A DNA stretch of 64,000 nucleotides from Bradyrhizobium cenepequi (GTDB taxonomy: Bacteria > Pseudomonadota > Alphaproteobacteria > Rhizobiales > Xanthobacteraceae). Positions 1 to 8,439 of this stretch are shown here, one piece after another; the stretch's first letter is position 1; every line of letters starts with the position of its first letter. The notes under the pieces were generated by a model, which saw nothing but the letters and a program-made list of their open reading frames with translations, was not told the origin of the DNA and ran no database searches. The stretch covers positions 310,001-374,000 of the forward strand of contig NZ_JAGKJI010000002.1 in assembly GCF_020329485.1 (NCBI RefSeq). The letters run 5' to 3'. The translations under genes were made by a program, and so were the position numbers.

Positions 1-1512
1 CATGTCGTGCTGATGGGTGATGCCGCGCATACCGCGCATTTCGCGATCGGCTCGGGAACCAAGCTCGCGCTCGAGGATGCGATCGAGCTGACCAACCAGT
101 TCAAGCAGTTCGGCGCGACGTCCGACAAGATTCCCGCGGTGCTCGCAGCCTACGAGGAGCTCCGCCGCGTCGATGTTGCGCGGATCCAGAATGCCGCGCG
201 CAATGCGATGGAGTGGTTCGAGGTGGTCGGCGCGCGCTATGCCGACACACTGGAGCCCGAGCAGTTCATGTATTCGCTGCTGACGCGCTCGCAGCGCATC
301 AGCCACGAGAATTTGCGTCTTCGCGACAAGGCATGGCTCGAAGGCTATGAGCGCTGGTTTGCGGAACGCGCCGGGCTGCCGGATTCCAACGATCGCGTGG
401 CGCCGCCGATGCTCACGCCGTTCCGCATCCGTGGCTTGTCATTGCCCAATCGCATCATCTGCTCGCCGATGGCGATGTATTCGGCTGTGGAAGGCGTGCC
501 GAACGATTTCCACCTCGTCCATTTCGGCGCGCGCGCACTCGGCGGCGCCGGGCTGATCTTCACCGAGATGACCTGTGTGTCACCAGAAGCGCGGATCACG
601 CCGGGCTGCTGCGGGCTGTGGAACGACGCGCAGGCAAAGGCCTACAAGCGCATCGTCGATTTCGTCCACGGCAATAGCGCCGCCAGGATCGGCATCCAGC
701 TTGGCCATTCCGGACGCAAGGGCTCCACGCGCGTGGCCTGGGAGGGAATGGATGACCCACTGCCGGAAGGAAACTGGCCAGTGGTGTCGGCCTCCGCCGT
801 TCCCTACCTGCCGGACGGGCAGACGCCGAAGCCGATGACGCGCGCCGAAATGGACGAAGTGTGCGAACAGTTCGTCGCCGCGGCGAGGCGCGGGGTGCAG
901 ACCGGCTTCGACATTCTGGAACTGCATTGTGCTCACGGCTATCTGTTGTCGAGCTTTCTCTCGCCGCTCACCAACCGCCGGACGGACGAATATGGCGGCA
1001 GCATCGAGAACCGCGCGCGCTATCCGCTGGAAGTGTTTCGTGCGATCCGCGACGTGTGGCCGCAAGACAAGCCGATCTCGGTCCGCCTGTCGTGCCATGA
1101 CTGGGCCGAGGGCGGTAACACGCCGGACGATGCGCTACAGTTCGCGAAGTTGTTCAAGGAGGCCGGCGCCGACCTGATCGATTGTTCCTCCGGCCAGGTC
1201 TGGGCCGACGATTATCCCGTCTATGGCCGGCTCTATCAGACGCCGTTCGCCGACAAGATCCGGAACGAGGTTGGGATTGCGACGATTGCGGTCGGCGCGA
1301 TCTCCGAGGCTGATCACGCCAATTCCATCATCGCCGCTGGCCGCGCCGATCTCTGCGCCATCGCCCGCCCGCATCTTGCCGATGCTGCCTGGACGCTGCA
1401 CGAAGCCGCCAAGATCGGCGTGAAGTCGATTGCGTGGCCGAAGCAGTATCTCTCCGGCAAGCAGCAATACGAGGCCAATCTGGAACGCGCGTCAGCGGGA
1501 GCGAAAGCATGA
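1..1512 (+). CDS. 2-aminobenzoyl-CoA monooxygenase/reductase-type (salicylyl-CoA 5-hydroxylase-like) bifunctional flavoenzyme, 3' part
   Basis: The window opens inside this gene: 503 codons are visible and the start lies to the left. The first ~130 residues are the tail of a PHBH-like FAD monooxygenase, shown by GDAAH at visible residues 6-10 and the following [11 protein letters not shown] helix. From about residue 137 an Old Yellow Enzyme-type FMN barrel follows ([14 protein letters not shown], then [14 protein letters not shown] near 309 and RTDEYGGS after it). This fusion is the architecture of 2-aminobenzoyl-CoA monooxygenase/reductase, which hydroxylates and then reduces the ring of anthraniloyl-CoA. 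Salicylyl-CoA 5-hydroxylases are related and share the annotation. Ligase, crotonase, SDR and RidA neighbours support a CoA-thioester aromatic route; choosing anthranilate over salicylate is inference. The stop overlaps the next start (ATGA). Confidence 0.85.
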   Translation, partial: HVVLMGDAAHTAHFAIGSGTKLALEDAIELTNQFKQFGATSDKIPAVLAAYEELRRVDVARIQNAARNAMEWFEVVGARYADTLEPEQFMYSLLTRSQRISHENLRLRDKAWLEGYERWFAERAGLPDSNDRVAPPMLTPFRIRGLSLPNRIICSPMAMYSAVEGVPNDFHLVHFGARALGGAGLIFTEMTCVSPEARITPGCCGLWNDAQAKAYKRIVDFVHGNSAARIGIQLGHSGRKGSTRVAWEGMDDPLPEGNWPVVSASAVPYLPDGQTPKPMTRAEMDEVCEQFVAAARRGVQTGFDILELHCAHGYLLSSFLSPLTNRRTDEYGGSIENRARYPLEVFRAIRDVWPQDKPISVRLSCHDWAEGGNTPDDALQFAKLFKEAGADLIDCSSGQVWADDYPVYGRLYQTPFADKIRNEVGIATIAVGAISEADHANSIIAAGRADLCAIARPHLADAAWTLHEAAKIGVKSIAWPKQYLSGKQQYEANLERASAGAKA

Positions 1513-2291
1513 CCCGGAAGTTCTGGCCCAACGCGCATGCGCTCATCACCGGCGGCGGCTCCGGCATCGGTGCCGCCAGTGCACGCGCGCTGGCTGAGGC
1601 CGGCATCCGCATAAGTATCGCAGGCAGAAGGCCTGATGCGCTTGCCACGACCGCAGCGTCGCTCGGGGAGCGCGCTGGCGCGGTTCTGTCGATGGATGTG
1701 ACCGACGAAATTGCGGTCACTGAGGGCATCAAGCGGATCGAGGCCGAGGCCGGCCCGATCGACATCCTCGTCAACAATGCGGGGAAGGCGTTGAGCGCAC
1801 CGTTCGAGAAGACGGATGCGGCTCTGTGGTCGGACATGCTGGCGAGCAACCTCTCCAGCGTGTTCCTGGTGACGCAAGCGGTGGTGCCCGGCATGGCGCA
1901 ACGAGGGCGCGGGCGGGTGATCAATGTCGCCTCTACCGCAGGCTTGACCGGCTACTCTTACGTCTCGGCCTATGTCGCCGCCAAGCACGGCGTCGTTGGG
2001 CTGACGCGCGCGCTCGCGCTCGAATATGCGCGCCGCGGCGTCACCATCAATGCGGTCTGTCCCGGCTATACCGATACGCCATTGGTCGCTGAGGCAGCGG
2101 CCAATATCGTCGCCAAGACCGGCCGCAGCGAAGCCGAAGCGCGCGCTGCCCTTGCAAAAGTCAATCCGATGCAGCGGCTGGTGACTTCAGGGGAAGTCGC
2201 GGACACCATTCTTTGGCTCGCCTCGGTGGGCGCGTCGTCCATCAACGGGCAGTCCATCGCAGTCGCCGGCGGCGAGGTCTTCACGGGATAA
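1509..2291 (+). CDS. SDR family oxidoreductase
   Basis: Classical short-chain dehydrogenase of 260 residues. The cofactor motif TGGGSGIG is at 14-21, NNAG at 89-92, the catalytic Ser at 142 and YxxxK at Tyr155/Lys159. The start is the ATG inside the ATGA overlap with the upstream flavoenzyme; upstream in-frame residues do not look like SDR sequence. Translational coupling to the flavoenzyme and a crotonase gene just downstream suggest that it oxidises a 3-hydroxyacyl-CoA-like ring or ring-opened intermediate in the same pathway. The exact substrate cannot be read from sequence. Confidence 0.88.
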   Translation: MTRKFWPNAHALITGGGSGIGAASARALAEAGIRISIAGRRPDALATTAASLGERAGAVLSMDVTDEIAVTEGIKRIEAEAGPIDILVNNAGKALSAPFEKTDAALWSDMLASNLSSVFLVTQAVVPGMAQRGRGRVINVASTAGLTGYSYVSAYVAAKHGVVGLTRALALEYARRGVTINAVCPGYTDTPLVAEAAANIVAKTGRSEAEARAALAKVNPMQRLVTSGEVADTILWLASVGASSINGQSIAVAGGEVFTG

Positions 2292-2314
2292 GGGAAACGC
2301 CAAAGGAACAAATC

Positions 2315-3154
2315 ATGTCCGAGATGAAAGCAAAGCTGCGATCGTTCAAGAATTATCCGGCGCGCCATTTCAAATGGTCCACCGATGACGATGCCCGTGT
2401 CGCCACCATCACGCTGAACCGGCCGGACAAGAAGAATCCGCTGACGTTCCAGTCCTACGAGGAACTGCGCGATCTCTTCCGGGATCTCGCTTATGCCTCC
2501 GACGTCCGCGCCATCGTACTGACCGGCGAGGGCGGCAATTTCTGCTCGGGCGGCGACGTGTTCGAGATCATCGAGCCGCTGACGCGGATGGCGATGCCCG
2601 ACCTGATCGCGTTCACACGGATGACCGGCGATGTCGTGAAGGCGATGCGCAAATGCCCGCAGCAGATCGTTGCTGCGATCGACGGCATTTGCGCTGGCGC
2701 GGGCGCGATGCTGGCGCTCGCTTCCGATTTGCGGCTGGCGACGCCGCAGGCCAAGACCGCCTTCCTGTTCACGCGGGTGGGGCTCGCCGGCGCCGATATG
2801 GGCGCATGCGGATTGTTGCCGCGGGTGATCGGGCAGGGCCGCGCGGCCGAGCTGCTCTATACCGGCCGGGCCATGAGTGCGGAGGACGGATTTGCCTGGG
2901 GCTTTCACAACCGCCTGGTGCCGTCGGCGGAGTTGTCGTCCGCTGCTTATGAACTCGCGCGTTCGCTCGCCGACGGTCCGTGGTTCGCGCATGGCATGAC
3001 GAAAACGATGTTCAACCAGGAATGGGCGATGGGCATCGACGAGATGGTGGAGTCGGAAGCGCAGGCGCAGGCGATCTGTATGGCCACAGGCGATTTCCGC
3101 CGCGCCTTCGAGGCCTTCGTCGCCAAGAAGAAACCGGTCTTCGAGGGGAATTGA
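2315..3154 (+). CDS. Enoyl-CoA hydratase/isomerase (crotonase) family protein
   Basis: A 279-residue crotonase-fold protein. The oxyanion-hole segments are visible: NFCSGGD around 76-81 and the helix after [11 protein letters not shown] around 123-133, followed by a family-typical [14 protein letters not shown] stretch. I chose the ATG giving MSEMKAKL, with AAAGGAA just upstream; the longer reading frame overlaps the SDR gene and looks non-coding. It sits 23 bases after the SDR stop in the same direction, so the SDR and crotonase probably work in sequence on a CoA thioester. It could be a hydratase, isomerase or ring-cleaving crotonase; the family alone does not decide this. Confidence 0.87.
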   Translation: MSEMKAKLRSFKNYPARHFKWSTDDDARVATITLNRPDKKNPLTFQSYEELRDLFRDLAYASDVRAIVLTGEGGNFCSGGDVFEIIEPLTRMAMPDLIAFTRMTGDVVKAMRKCPQQIVAAIDGICAGAGAMLALASDLRLATPQAKTAFLFTRVGLAGADMGACGLLPRVIGQGRAAELLYTGRAMSAEDGFAWGFHNRLVPSAELSSAAYELARSLADGPWFAHGMTKTMFNQEWAMGIDEMVESEAQAQAICMATGDFRRAFEAFVAKKKPVFEGN

Positions 3155-3175
3155 GGCGGTGACGGGAACAAGCAC

Positions 3176-3571
3176 ATGATCGAACTCCTGCAGCCCGAAG
3201 GCTGGGCCCAACCGGTCGGCTATGCCAATGGCGTTAGCGCGCGCGGCAAGATGATCTTTGTCGCCGGCCAGATCGGCTGGAATGCGCAATGCGTGTTCGA
3301 GACCGATGACCTCGTGGCGCAGATCGGGCAGGCCCTGCGGAACGTCGTCGCGGTCGCCGCCAGCGGCGGCGCGAGGCCCGAGCATATCGTATCGATGACC
3401 TGGTTCCTGCTCGACCGACGCGAATATTCCTCGCGGTTGAAGGAAATCGGTGCTGTTTACCGCGACATCATGGGCCGCCGCTTCCCGGCGATGACGGCGG
3501 TGCAGGTCTCCGGCCTGATCGAGGATCGCGCCAAGGTCGAAATCCAGGCATTCGCGGTGGTTCCGGATTGA
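3176..3571 (+). CDS. RidA (YjgF/YER057c/UK114) family protein
   Basis: A 131-residue single-domain RidA-family protein ([12 protein letters not shown], then [12 protein letters not shown] near the C-terminus, ending [10 protein letters not shown]). Canonical RidA hydrolyses enamine/imine intermediates using an Arg in the FPARS segment; here the equivalent segment reads FPAMT, so that Arg is missing and the chemistry may differ (2-aminomuconate-deaminase-like or another Rid subfamily). It begins 21 bases after the crotonase gene, so it is very likely co-transcribed. The predicted product of 2-aminobenzoyl-CoA monooxygenase/reductase is an enamine, which makes a Rid protein a sensible partner; that link is inference. 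Confidence 0.85.
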   Translation: MIELLQPEGWAQPVGYANGVSARGKMIFVAGQIGWNAQCVFETDDLVAQIGQALRNVVAVAASGGARPEHIVSMTWFLLDRREYSSRLKEIGAVYRDIMGRRFPAMTAVQVSGLIEDRAKVEIQAFAVVPD

Positions 3572-3702
3572 GGTGGTGAGACGTTAACCTTAAGTCGCGG
3601 GCGGAGCGGATGCTGAGACCATAAAGCGTCTTGCGAGCGGCTCTGACGCCGTGCGACCCTGCCAATGTCTCACAACGTCCGGGTTTCGAGTGGAGTAGGG
3701 CG

Positions 3703-4944
3703 ATGAAGGCGATTATCGTCGGCGGCGGGATTGGCGGGCTCACAACGGCGCTGATGCTGCGGGCCCGCGGCATCGATTGCGAATTGTTCGAGCAGGCGGA
3801 AACGATCCGCGAGCTCGGCGTCGGCATCAACACCTTGCCGCATGCGATCCGCGAACTCGCCGGCCTTGGCCTGCTCGACGCGCTCGATAAGGTTGCGATC
3901 CGCACCTTTGAGCTGTTCTACCTGACGCGCCACGGCCAACAGGTCTGGCACGAGAAGCGCGGGCTTGATGCCGGCCACGACGTGCCGCAATTCTCCGTTC
4001 ATCGCGGCCGCCTGCAGGGCGTCATCCATCAAGCCGTGGTCGAGCGGCTTGGCGCTGAGGCTATCCACACCGGCTGTCGGCTCGGCGCGTTCACGCAGGA
4101 CGAGGGCGGCGTGACCGCCCATTTCTTCGATCGCGCCGGCCAGCATGTGCACACCGCGCGCGGCGATATCCTGATCGGCGCCGACGGCATCCACTCGAAA
4201 GCGCGCGAGACGCTGTTTCCGAACGAAGGCCTGCCGTGCTGGAACGGCCATATGCTGTGGCGCGGCGCCGCCGACTGGCCAGCGTTTCTGACGGGCCGCT
4301 CGATGATCATCGCCGGCGGCCTGAACGCCAAGGCCGTGATCTATCCGATCGCGGAGGGCTCGAGCCCGGCAAGCCGTCTCACCAACTGGGCGGTGATGGT
4401 GCGGATCGGCGACGGCGCGTCACCGCCGCCGCGCCGCGAGGGCTGGTCGAATCTCGGCAGGCGGGAAGAGCTGATGCCCCATGTCACAGGCTTCTCGATC
4501 CCGCAGGTCGATTTTGCGGCGCTGGTCAGCGCCACGCCGGAGTTCTGGGAATATCCGTGCTGCGATCGCGATCCCTTGCCCTATTGGACAAGCGGGCGCG
4601 TCACCTTGCTCGGCGATGCCGCGCATCCGATGTATCCGGTCGGCTCCAACGGCGCCTCGCAGGCCATCCTTGATGCGCGGTGCCTTGCGGACGCGCTGAC
4701 GCGCTCGGAACATCCGCGTCAGGCGTTGGTCGCCTATGAACGCCAGCGCCTGCCGATGACCGCCGACATCGTCGCCGCCAACCGCCGCGGCGGGCCGGAG
4801 GGCGTGATTGATGCGGTCGAACAGATCGCGCCACAGGGCTTTACAGACATCGATACCATCCTGAGCTACGAGGCCCGCGAGGCGATCGTGCGCGGCTACG
4901 CCGCCAAGGCCGGCTTCGCCGCCCGCGTAGTGGCGCGGCAGTAG
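3703..4944 (+). CDS. PhzS-like FAD-dependent monooxygenase
   Basis: A 413-residue class A flavoprotein monooxygenase. The FAD Rossmann motif GGGIGG is at 7-12, LFEQ near 30 binds the adenosine ribose, the DG motif (GADGIHS) is near 160 and the GD motif (LLGDAAHPMYPVGSNG) near 304. The N-terminal GVGIN and the SVHRGRLQ segment resemble PhzS (5-methylphenazine-1-carboxylate 1-monooxygenase) more than salicylate hydroxylase. The ATG is preceded by GGAGTAGGG; the longer frame has no similarity. It lies 131 bases after the RidA gene and probably hydroxylates an aromatic substrate of this locus; the substrate is unknown. Confidence 0.85.
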   Translation: MKAIIVGGGIGGLTTALMLRARGIDCELFEQAETIRELGVGINTLPHAIRELAGLGLLDALDKVAIRTFELFYLTRHGQQVWHEKRGLDAGHDVPQFSVHRGRLQGVIHQAVVERLGAEAIHTGCRLGAFTQDEGGVTAHFFDRAGQHVHTARGDILIGADGIHSKARETLFPNEGLPCWNGHMLWRGAADWPAFLTGRSMIIAGGLNAKAVIYPIAEGSSPASRLTNWAVMVRIGDGASPPPRREGWSNLGRREELMPHVTGFSIPQVDFAALVSATPEFWEYPCCDRDPLPYWTSGRVTLLGDAAHPMYPVGSNGASQAILDARCLADALTRSEHPRQALVAYERQRLPMTADIVAANRRGGPEGVIDAVEQIAPQGFTDIDTILSYEAREAIVRGYAAKAGFAARVVARQ

Positions 4945-4950
4945 CTCGTC

Positions 4951-5080
4951 CCACCTCTCCCCGGCGGGGAGAGGTCGGATCGCATCGTCAGATGCGATCC
5001 GGGTGAGGGGGCGGTGTGCATGAGGGACCGAAACCCCTCACCCGGCGCTGTGCGCCGACCTCTCCCTTCGGGAGAGGTGG
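4951..5080. repeat. Palindromic intergenic repeat, family A (copy 1)
   Basis: Two inverted CCTCTCCC...GGGAGAGG hairpins flank a central part with GGATCGCATC/GATGCGATCC and CCGGGTGAGGGG / CCCCTCACCCGG arms. Related copies occur near 10.1, 14.0, 17.8, 34.1 and 49.0 kb. It lies between the convergent monooxygenase and cupin genes. Confidence 0.8.
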
Positions 5081-5109
5081 AAGACCGAGCTCCATCCTAA
5101 GCTATGGGT

Positions 5110-5559
5110 TTACGCAGGCGGCGGCAGGAAGTGGATGTTGTATTCGGCGGCCAGCCGGACCACGTCGTCCGGATTCTGTTCCCGCATATTGTGGATCGCC
5201 CAGAACAGGTCATAAAGCCGGCGCGTCGGCGACACCCAGAACAGCGTCTTCGCCGCCTGCTGCGACTTGTTGAAGATGCCGTGCGGCTTGCCCATCGGCA
5301 GGCGCACGAGATCGCCGGGCGTTGCGGATTCATCGGCGCCGTCGAGCATGAAGTCGAGCTTGCCTTCGAGGATGTAGAGATATTCGTCCTGGTCCGGATG
5401 GATGTGCGGCGGCACGAAGGTGCCGGGCGGAAACGTCGCATGCCAGGAGAACGAGTGCTCAGTGCGGTTCTTCGGCACATAGGTCTGGCCGAGAATGTTC
5501 CAGGTGATGCCCTGGATACCCTCATTGGCGCGGGTGATGCCTGCGATCTCGTCGTTCAT
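5110..5559 (-). CDS. Cupin domain protein
   Basis: A 149-residue single cupin. Motif 1 carries His52, His54 and Glu59 (PPHIHPDQDEYLYILEG) and motif 2 carries His93 (LPMGKPHGIFN), a complete 3-His/1-Glu metal site. The ATG giving MNDEIAG is chosen because GAGGGAG lies just before it. It begins 16 bases after the stop of the upstream binding-protein gene, so the two form an operon. It is too short for gentisate dioxygenase; a small metal-dependent dioxygenase, isomerase or ligand-binding cupin is possible. Its place in an aromatic locus suggests a role in the same pathway. Confidence 0.82.
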   Translation of the reverse strand: MNDEIAGITRANEGIQGITWNILGQTYVPKNRTEHSFSWHATFPPGTFVPPHIHPDQDEYLYILEGKLDFMLDGADESATPGDLVRLPMGKPHGIFNKSQQAAKTLFWVSPTRRLYDLFWAIHNMREQNPDDVVRLAAEYNIHFLPPPA

Positions 5560-5575
5560 CGGTCCACTCCCTCGC

Positions 5576-6742
5576 TTACTTGGCTGAGCAATCCTTGGCG
5601 TAACGATCGCCATAGTTTTCGAACACTCTTTGTACGATCTCGGTCTGGAACTTTCCATCAGGACGTTTCGTAACCTGGGTCAGGTAGAAGTCCTGGATCG
5701 GATAGCCATTGGTGTTGAACTTGAAGCTGCCGCGAAGCGAAACGAAGTCGGCCTTCTTCAGCGCCGCCGCGACCGCCTCCTTCTTGGAGAGATCGCCGCC
5801 CACCGCCTTCACTGCGCTGTCGATCAAGAGCGCCGCATCATAAGCCTGCATGGCGTAGGTGCCGGGCACGTTCTTGTAGGCGGCTTCATAGGCAGCGACG
5901 AACCTCTTGTTCTGAGGATTGTCGAGATTGGGCGCCCAATTGGCGCCGCCGAACATGCCGACCGCCGCATCCTGCTGCGCGGGCAACGTCGATTCATCGA
6001 CCGTGAAGGCCGACAGCACGGGGATGGTGGCGCCGGCCTGCTTGTACTGCTTCACCAGATTGACGCCCATGCCGCCAGGCATGAAGGTGAACAGCGCGTC
6101 CGGCTTCAGCGAGGAGATTTTTGTCAACTCAGGCTGGAAATCCAGCGTGTTGAGCGGCGTGTAGGATTCGTCGACGATCTCGCCCTTATAGTCCAGCTTG
6201 AACCCGGCCACCGAGTCGCGCCCGGCTTGATAGTTCGGCACCAGGAGATAGACGCGCTTGTAGCCGCGATCCTGCGCCACCTTGCCGAGGATCTCGTGCA
6301 CCTGGTCGTTCTGGTATGAGGTGACGTAGAAGAACGGGTTGCACTCCTTGCCGGCGTAGCTTGAAGGCCCCGCGTTGGGCGAGATCAGGAACGTCTTGTT
6401 CTCGGTCACGGGGCGATGGATCGCCTGCAGGATGTTGGAGAAGATCGGGCCGACCACGAAATTGACCTTGTCGCGTTCCAGAAGTCCGCGCACCTTGGTC
6501 ACCGCGCCATCCGGCTTCAGCTCGTCGTCGACATTGACGACCTCGACGTCGCGGCCCGCCATCTTGCCGCCGATATCCTTGATCGCCAGCGCAAAACCGT
6601 CGCGCACCTGCTGGCCGAGCGCAGCGGCGGGGCCCGATGTCGTCACGATCACACCGATCTTGATCTTGTCCTGCGCCAGGCTAGGTGCGGCAGCAACTCC
6701 GAACAGCGCCGCCAATCCTGCCAACTTCAATGCCTGTTTCAT
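5576..6742 (-). CDS. ABC transporter substrate-binding protein (Liv/aromatic type)
   Basis: A 388-residue periplasmic type I binding protein. A Sec signal peptide of about 23 residues ends in APSLAQ, and the mature part begins DKIKIGV. Features typical of LivK-like proteins that bind amino acids or aromatic acids are present (TTSGPAAALGQQVRDGFALA early, SAFTVDE in the middle). The start has GGAGAGACC in front; upstream residues are not signal-like. No permease or ATPase is adjacent, so it must share one encoded elsewhere. The promoter region contains two copies of the 19-nt motif also found before the CoA ligase, which suggests control by the divergent MarR protein and import of the substrate of this locus. 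Confidence 0.87.
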   Translation of the reverse strand: MKQALKLAGLAALFGVAAAPSLAQDKIKIGVIVTTSGPAAALGQQVRDGFALAIKDIGGKMAGRDVEVVNVDDELKPDGAVTKVRGLLERDKVNFVVGPIFSNILQAIHRPVTENKTFLISPNAGPSSYAGKECNPFFYVTSYQNDQVHEILGKVAQDRGYKRVYLLVPNYQAGRDSVAGFKLDYKGEIVDESYTPLNTLDFQPELTKISSLKPDALFTFMPGGMGVNLVKQYKQAGATIPVLSAFTVDESTLPAQQDAAVGMFGGANWAPNLDNPQNKRFVAAYEAAYKNVPGTYAMQAYDAALLIDSAVKAVGGDLSKKEAVAAALKKADFVSLRGSFKFNTNGYPIQDFYLTQVTKRPDGKFQTEIVQRVFENYGDRYAKDCSAK

Positions 6743-6867
6743 GGTCTCTCCTCGCGCCAACAAGATCAAAACCTCGCGCCGCAGCTTATTCCGATGACGG
6801 CAACCGCCGCAAGCGAATGCCACGCTGCGTCTTGGCCATCGGCAGGCCATATGCAAGCGTTGCGCCA

Positions 6868-6886
6868 AATTGCTTGAAGCTTAAAG
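6868..6886 (+). promoter_or_regulatory. Putative MarR-family operator, site 1
   Basis: AATTGCTTGAAGCTTAAAG, upstream of the binding-protein gene. It shares the pattern AATTGYTTnAAGnnnAAA with sites at 6941 and 8350. The core is an imperfect inverted repeat around AAG. The regulator assignment is inferred from the adjacent marR-type gene. Confidence 0.5.
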
Positions 6887-6940
6887 AAATTCCGCGATAG
6901 GCTACAGTACGCCTCATCATTGGACTTGCGATAGGCTATG

Positions 6941-6959
6941 AATTGTTTGAAGGTCAAAA
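6941..6959 (+). promoter_or_regulatory. Putative MarR-family operator, site 2
   Basis: AATTGTTTGAAGGTCAAAA, containing the perfect inverted repeat TTTGA-AGG-TCAAA. It lies 40 bases before the MarR start, in the divergent intergenic region. A direct repeat GCGATAGGCTA (6894-6904 and 6929-6939) sits between sites 1 and 2. Confidence 0.55.
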
Positions 6960-6999
6960 CGATTGGCCGTGATTGGCGCCGCGAAAGGCGTGATTGTCC

Positions 7000-7494
7000 A
7001 TGATGCTTGATTCCGAGACAAAAGCGGTCGAACTGCCGGAGGATCACGGCACGGAGCTTCGGCTCTGGCTTCGGCTTCTGACCTGCACCAACCTGATCGA
7101 GGGCGAGGTGCGCAGCCGCCTCCGCGAGCGTTTCGACGTCACGCTGCCGCGCTTCGACATGATGGCCCAGCTAGACAAAGTGCCCGACGGCATGACGCTG
7201 TCCGATCTCTCCAAGCGGATGATGGTGTCGAACGGCAATGTCACGGGCTTGGTGGAGCGGCTGGTGGAATCGGGTCATCTCGACCGACGCACCTCGGACA
7301 CCGATCGCCGCGTGCAGTTCATCCGGCTGACAAAGCTCGGCCGCGCCGAGTTCCGCAAGATGGCGACCGAGCACGAGACCTGGATCGCCGACATCTTCGC
7401 CGACCTTTCGCACAAGGACATCCGCGACCTGATGCGGCTGCTTGCCAAGACAAAGGCCTCGGCGCAGCGATCGGCCAAGGCGCGGACGCCATGA
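7000..7494 (+). CDS. MarR family transcriptional regulator
   Basis: A 164-residue winged-helix regulator. The DNA-binding part covers about residues 50-110: MTLSDLSKRMMVSNGNV is the recognition region and RTSDTDRRVQFIRLT the wing with its typical DxR motif. ATG at 7000 (or the next codon) is preferred over an upstream TTG; AAAGG lies about 10 bases before. It is divergent from the binding-protein/cupin operon and overlaps the next gene (ATGA). MarR proteins of this kind often sense aromatic acids or their CoA thioesters (BadR, CouR and HcaR are examples). The three AATTG sites nearby are its likely targets. Confidence 0.9.
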   Translation: MMLDSETKAVELPEDHGTELRLWLRLLTCTNLIEGEVRSRLRERFDVTLPRFDMMAQLDKVPDGMTLSDLSKRMMVSNGNVTGLVERLVESGHLDRRTSDTDRRVQFIRLTKLGRAEFRKMATEHETWIADIFADLSHKDIRDLMRLLAKTKASAQRSAKARTP

Positions 7495-8303
7495 GTGCCG
7501 TCGACTACGAAGTCGAATACAACAACCGTGCGCGGGTGCCGGAACACCCTGAGCTGATCGAAGGTTGGGCCAGGGACGCAGCCATCTATCGCGCGCAGCA
7601 TGCGCCCCGCCGCATCGCCTACGGCCCCGGCAATCGCCACACCATCGATCTTTTTGAAAGGGGCGACGGGCCGGTCGTCGTCTTCATCCATGGCGGTTAC
7701 TGGCAGGCGCTCGATGGCTCGTTCTTCAGCCATTGCGCGCGCGGGCTCAACGCTCACGGCATCAGTGTCGCCGTGCCGAGCTACGATCTCTGTCCCGCCG
7801 TGACCATTGCCGACATCATCATTCAGATGCGCGACGCGGCCCGTGAACTGGCGCGGCTCGGCCGGCCGCTGGTGATGAGCGGCCATTCTGCGGGCGGGCA
7901 TCTCGCCGCCTGCATGCTTGCCACCGATTGGACGACGTTCGATGCGTCGCTGCCGAAACGGCCGGTCATATCTGCCTATTCGATCTCGGGTCTGTTCGAG
8001 CTCGCGCCGCTGGTCGAGACCCCGATCAACAAGGCGTTGCGTCTGGATGTCGCATCGGCCAAGACCGCAAGTCCGCTGTTCTGGCAGCCGCCGGCCGGAA
8101 CGGCGCTGGATGCCGTGGTCGGCGAAACCGAAAGCGCCGAATATCATCGGCAAAGCCGCGCCATCGTTGAGGAATGGGGCGCCGCCGGCGTTGCCACCCG
8201 CTACGACGTCATCGCCGAATCCAACCATTTTACCGCGATCGCGCCGCTCGTCGATCCGGACTCGGCGATGGTCACACGGCTGCGCGAATTGGCGCAGGGC
8301 TGA
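7491..8303 (+). CDS. Alpha/beta hydrolase, kynurenine formamidase (arylformamidase)-like
   Basis: A 270-residue alpha/beta hydrolase. The HGGYW oxyanion motif is at 67-71, the nucleophile elbow GHSAG has Ser133, and the catalytic His is probably His245 (ESNHFTAI). The HGGYW motif, overall length and SGLFEL segment match the arylformamidase group, which hydrolyses N-formylkynurenine or other N-acyl/ester arylamines. The start overlaps the MarR stop (ATGA), so the two are coupled. If the locus handles anthranilate, this enzyme could release it from N-formylanthranilate or a similar conjugate; a CoA-thioesterase role is the main alternative. Confidence 0.82.
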   Translation: MSAVDYEVEYNNRARVPEHPELIEGWARDAAIYRAQHAPRRIAYGPGNRHTIDLFERGDGPVVVFIHGGYWQALDGSFFSHCARGLNAHGISVAVPSYDLCPAVTIADIIIQMRDAARELARLGRPLVMSGHSAGGHLAACMLATDWTTFDASLPKRPVISAYSISGLFELAPLVETPINKALRLDVASAKTASPLFWQPPAGTALDAVVGETESAEYHRQSRAIVEEWGAAGVATRYDVIAESNHFTAIAPLVDPDSAMVTRLRELAQG

Positions 8304-8349
8304 TTCTCTTCACGTTCCAGCGAAGCGCAAAAAATCGGCGCTTGCGCGG

Positions 8350-8368
8350 AATTGTTTTAAGTATAAAA
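8350..8368 (+). promoter_or_regulatory. Putative MarR-family operator, site 3
   Basis: AATTGTTTTAAGTATAAAA, 71 bases before the CoA-ligase start. It aligns over its whole length with the two sites between the MarR gene and the binding-protein gene. It also implies a separate promoter for the ligase gene. Confidence 0.5.
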
Positions 8369-8439
8369 TTGTTGGCGGATGCGCTGCCGGGCGTCCGCGA
8401 TGCGTGATCGTGAGCATTCTTGCTGGAAAGCGAGGGGCG

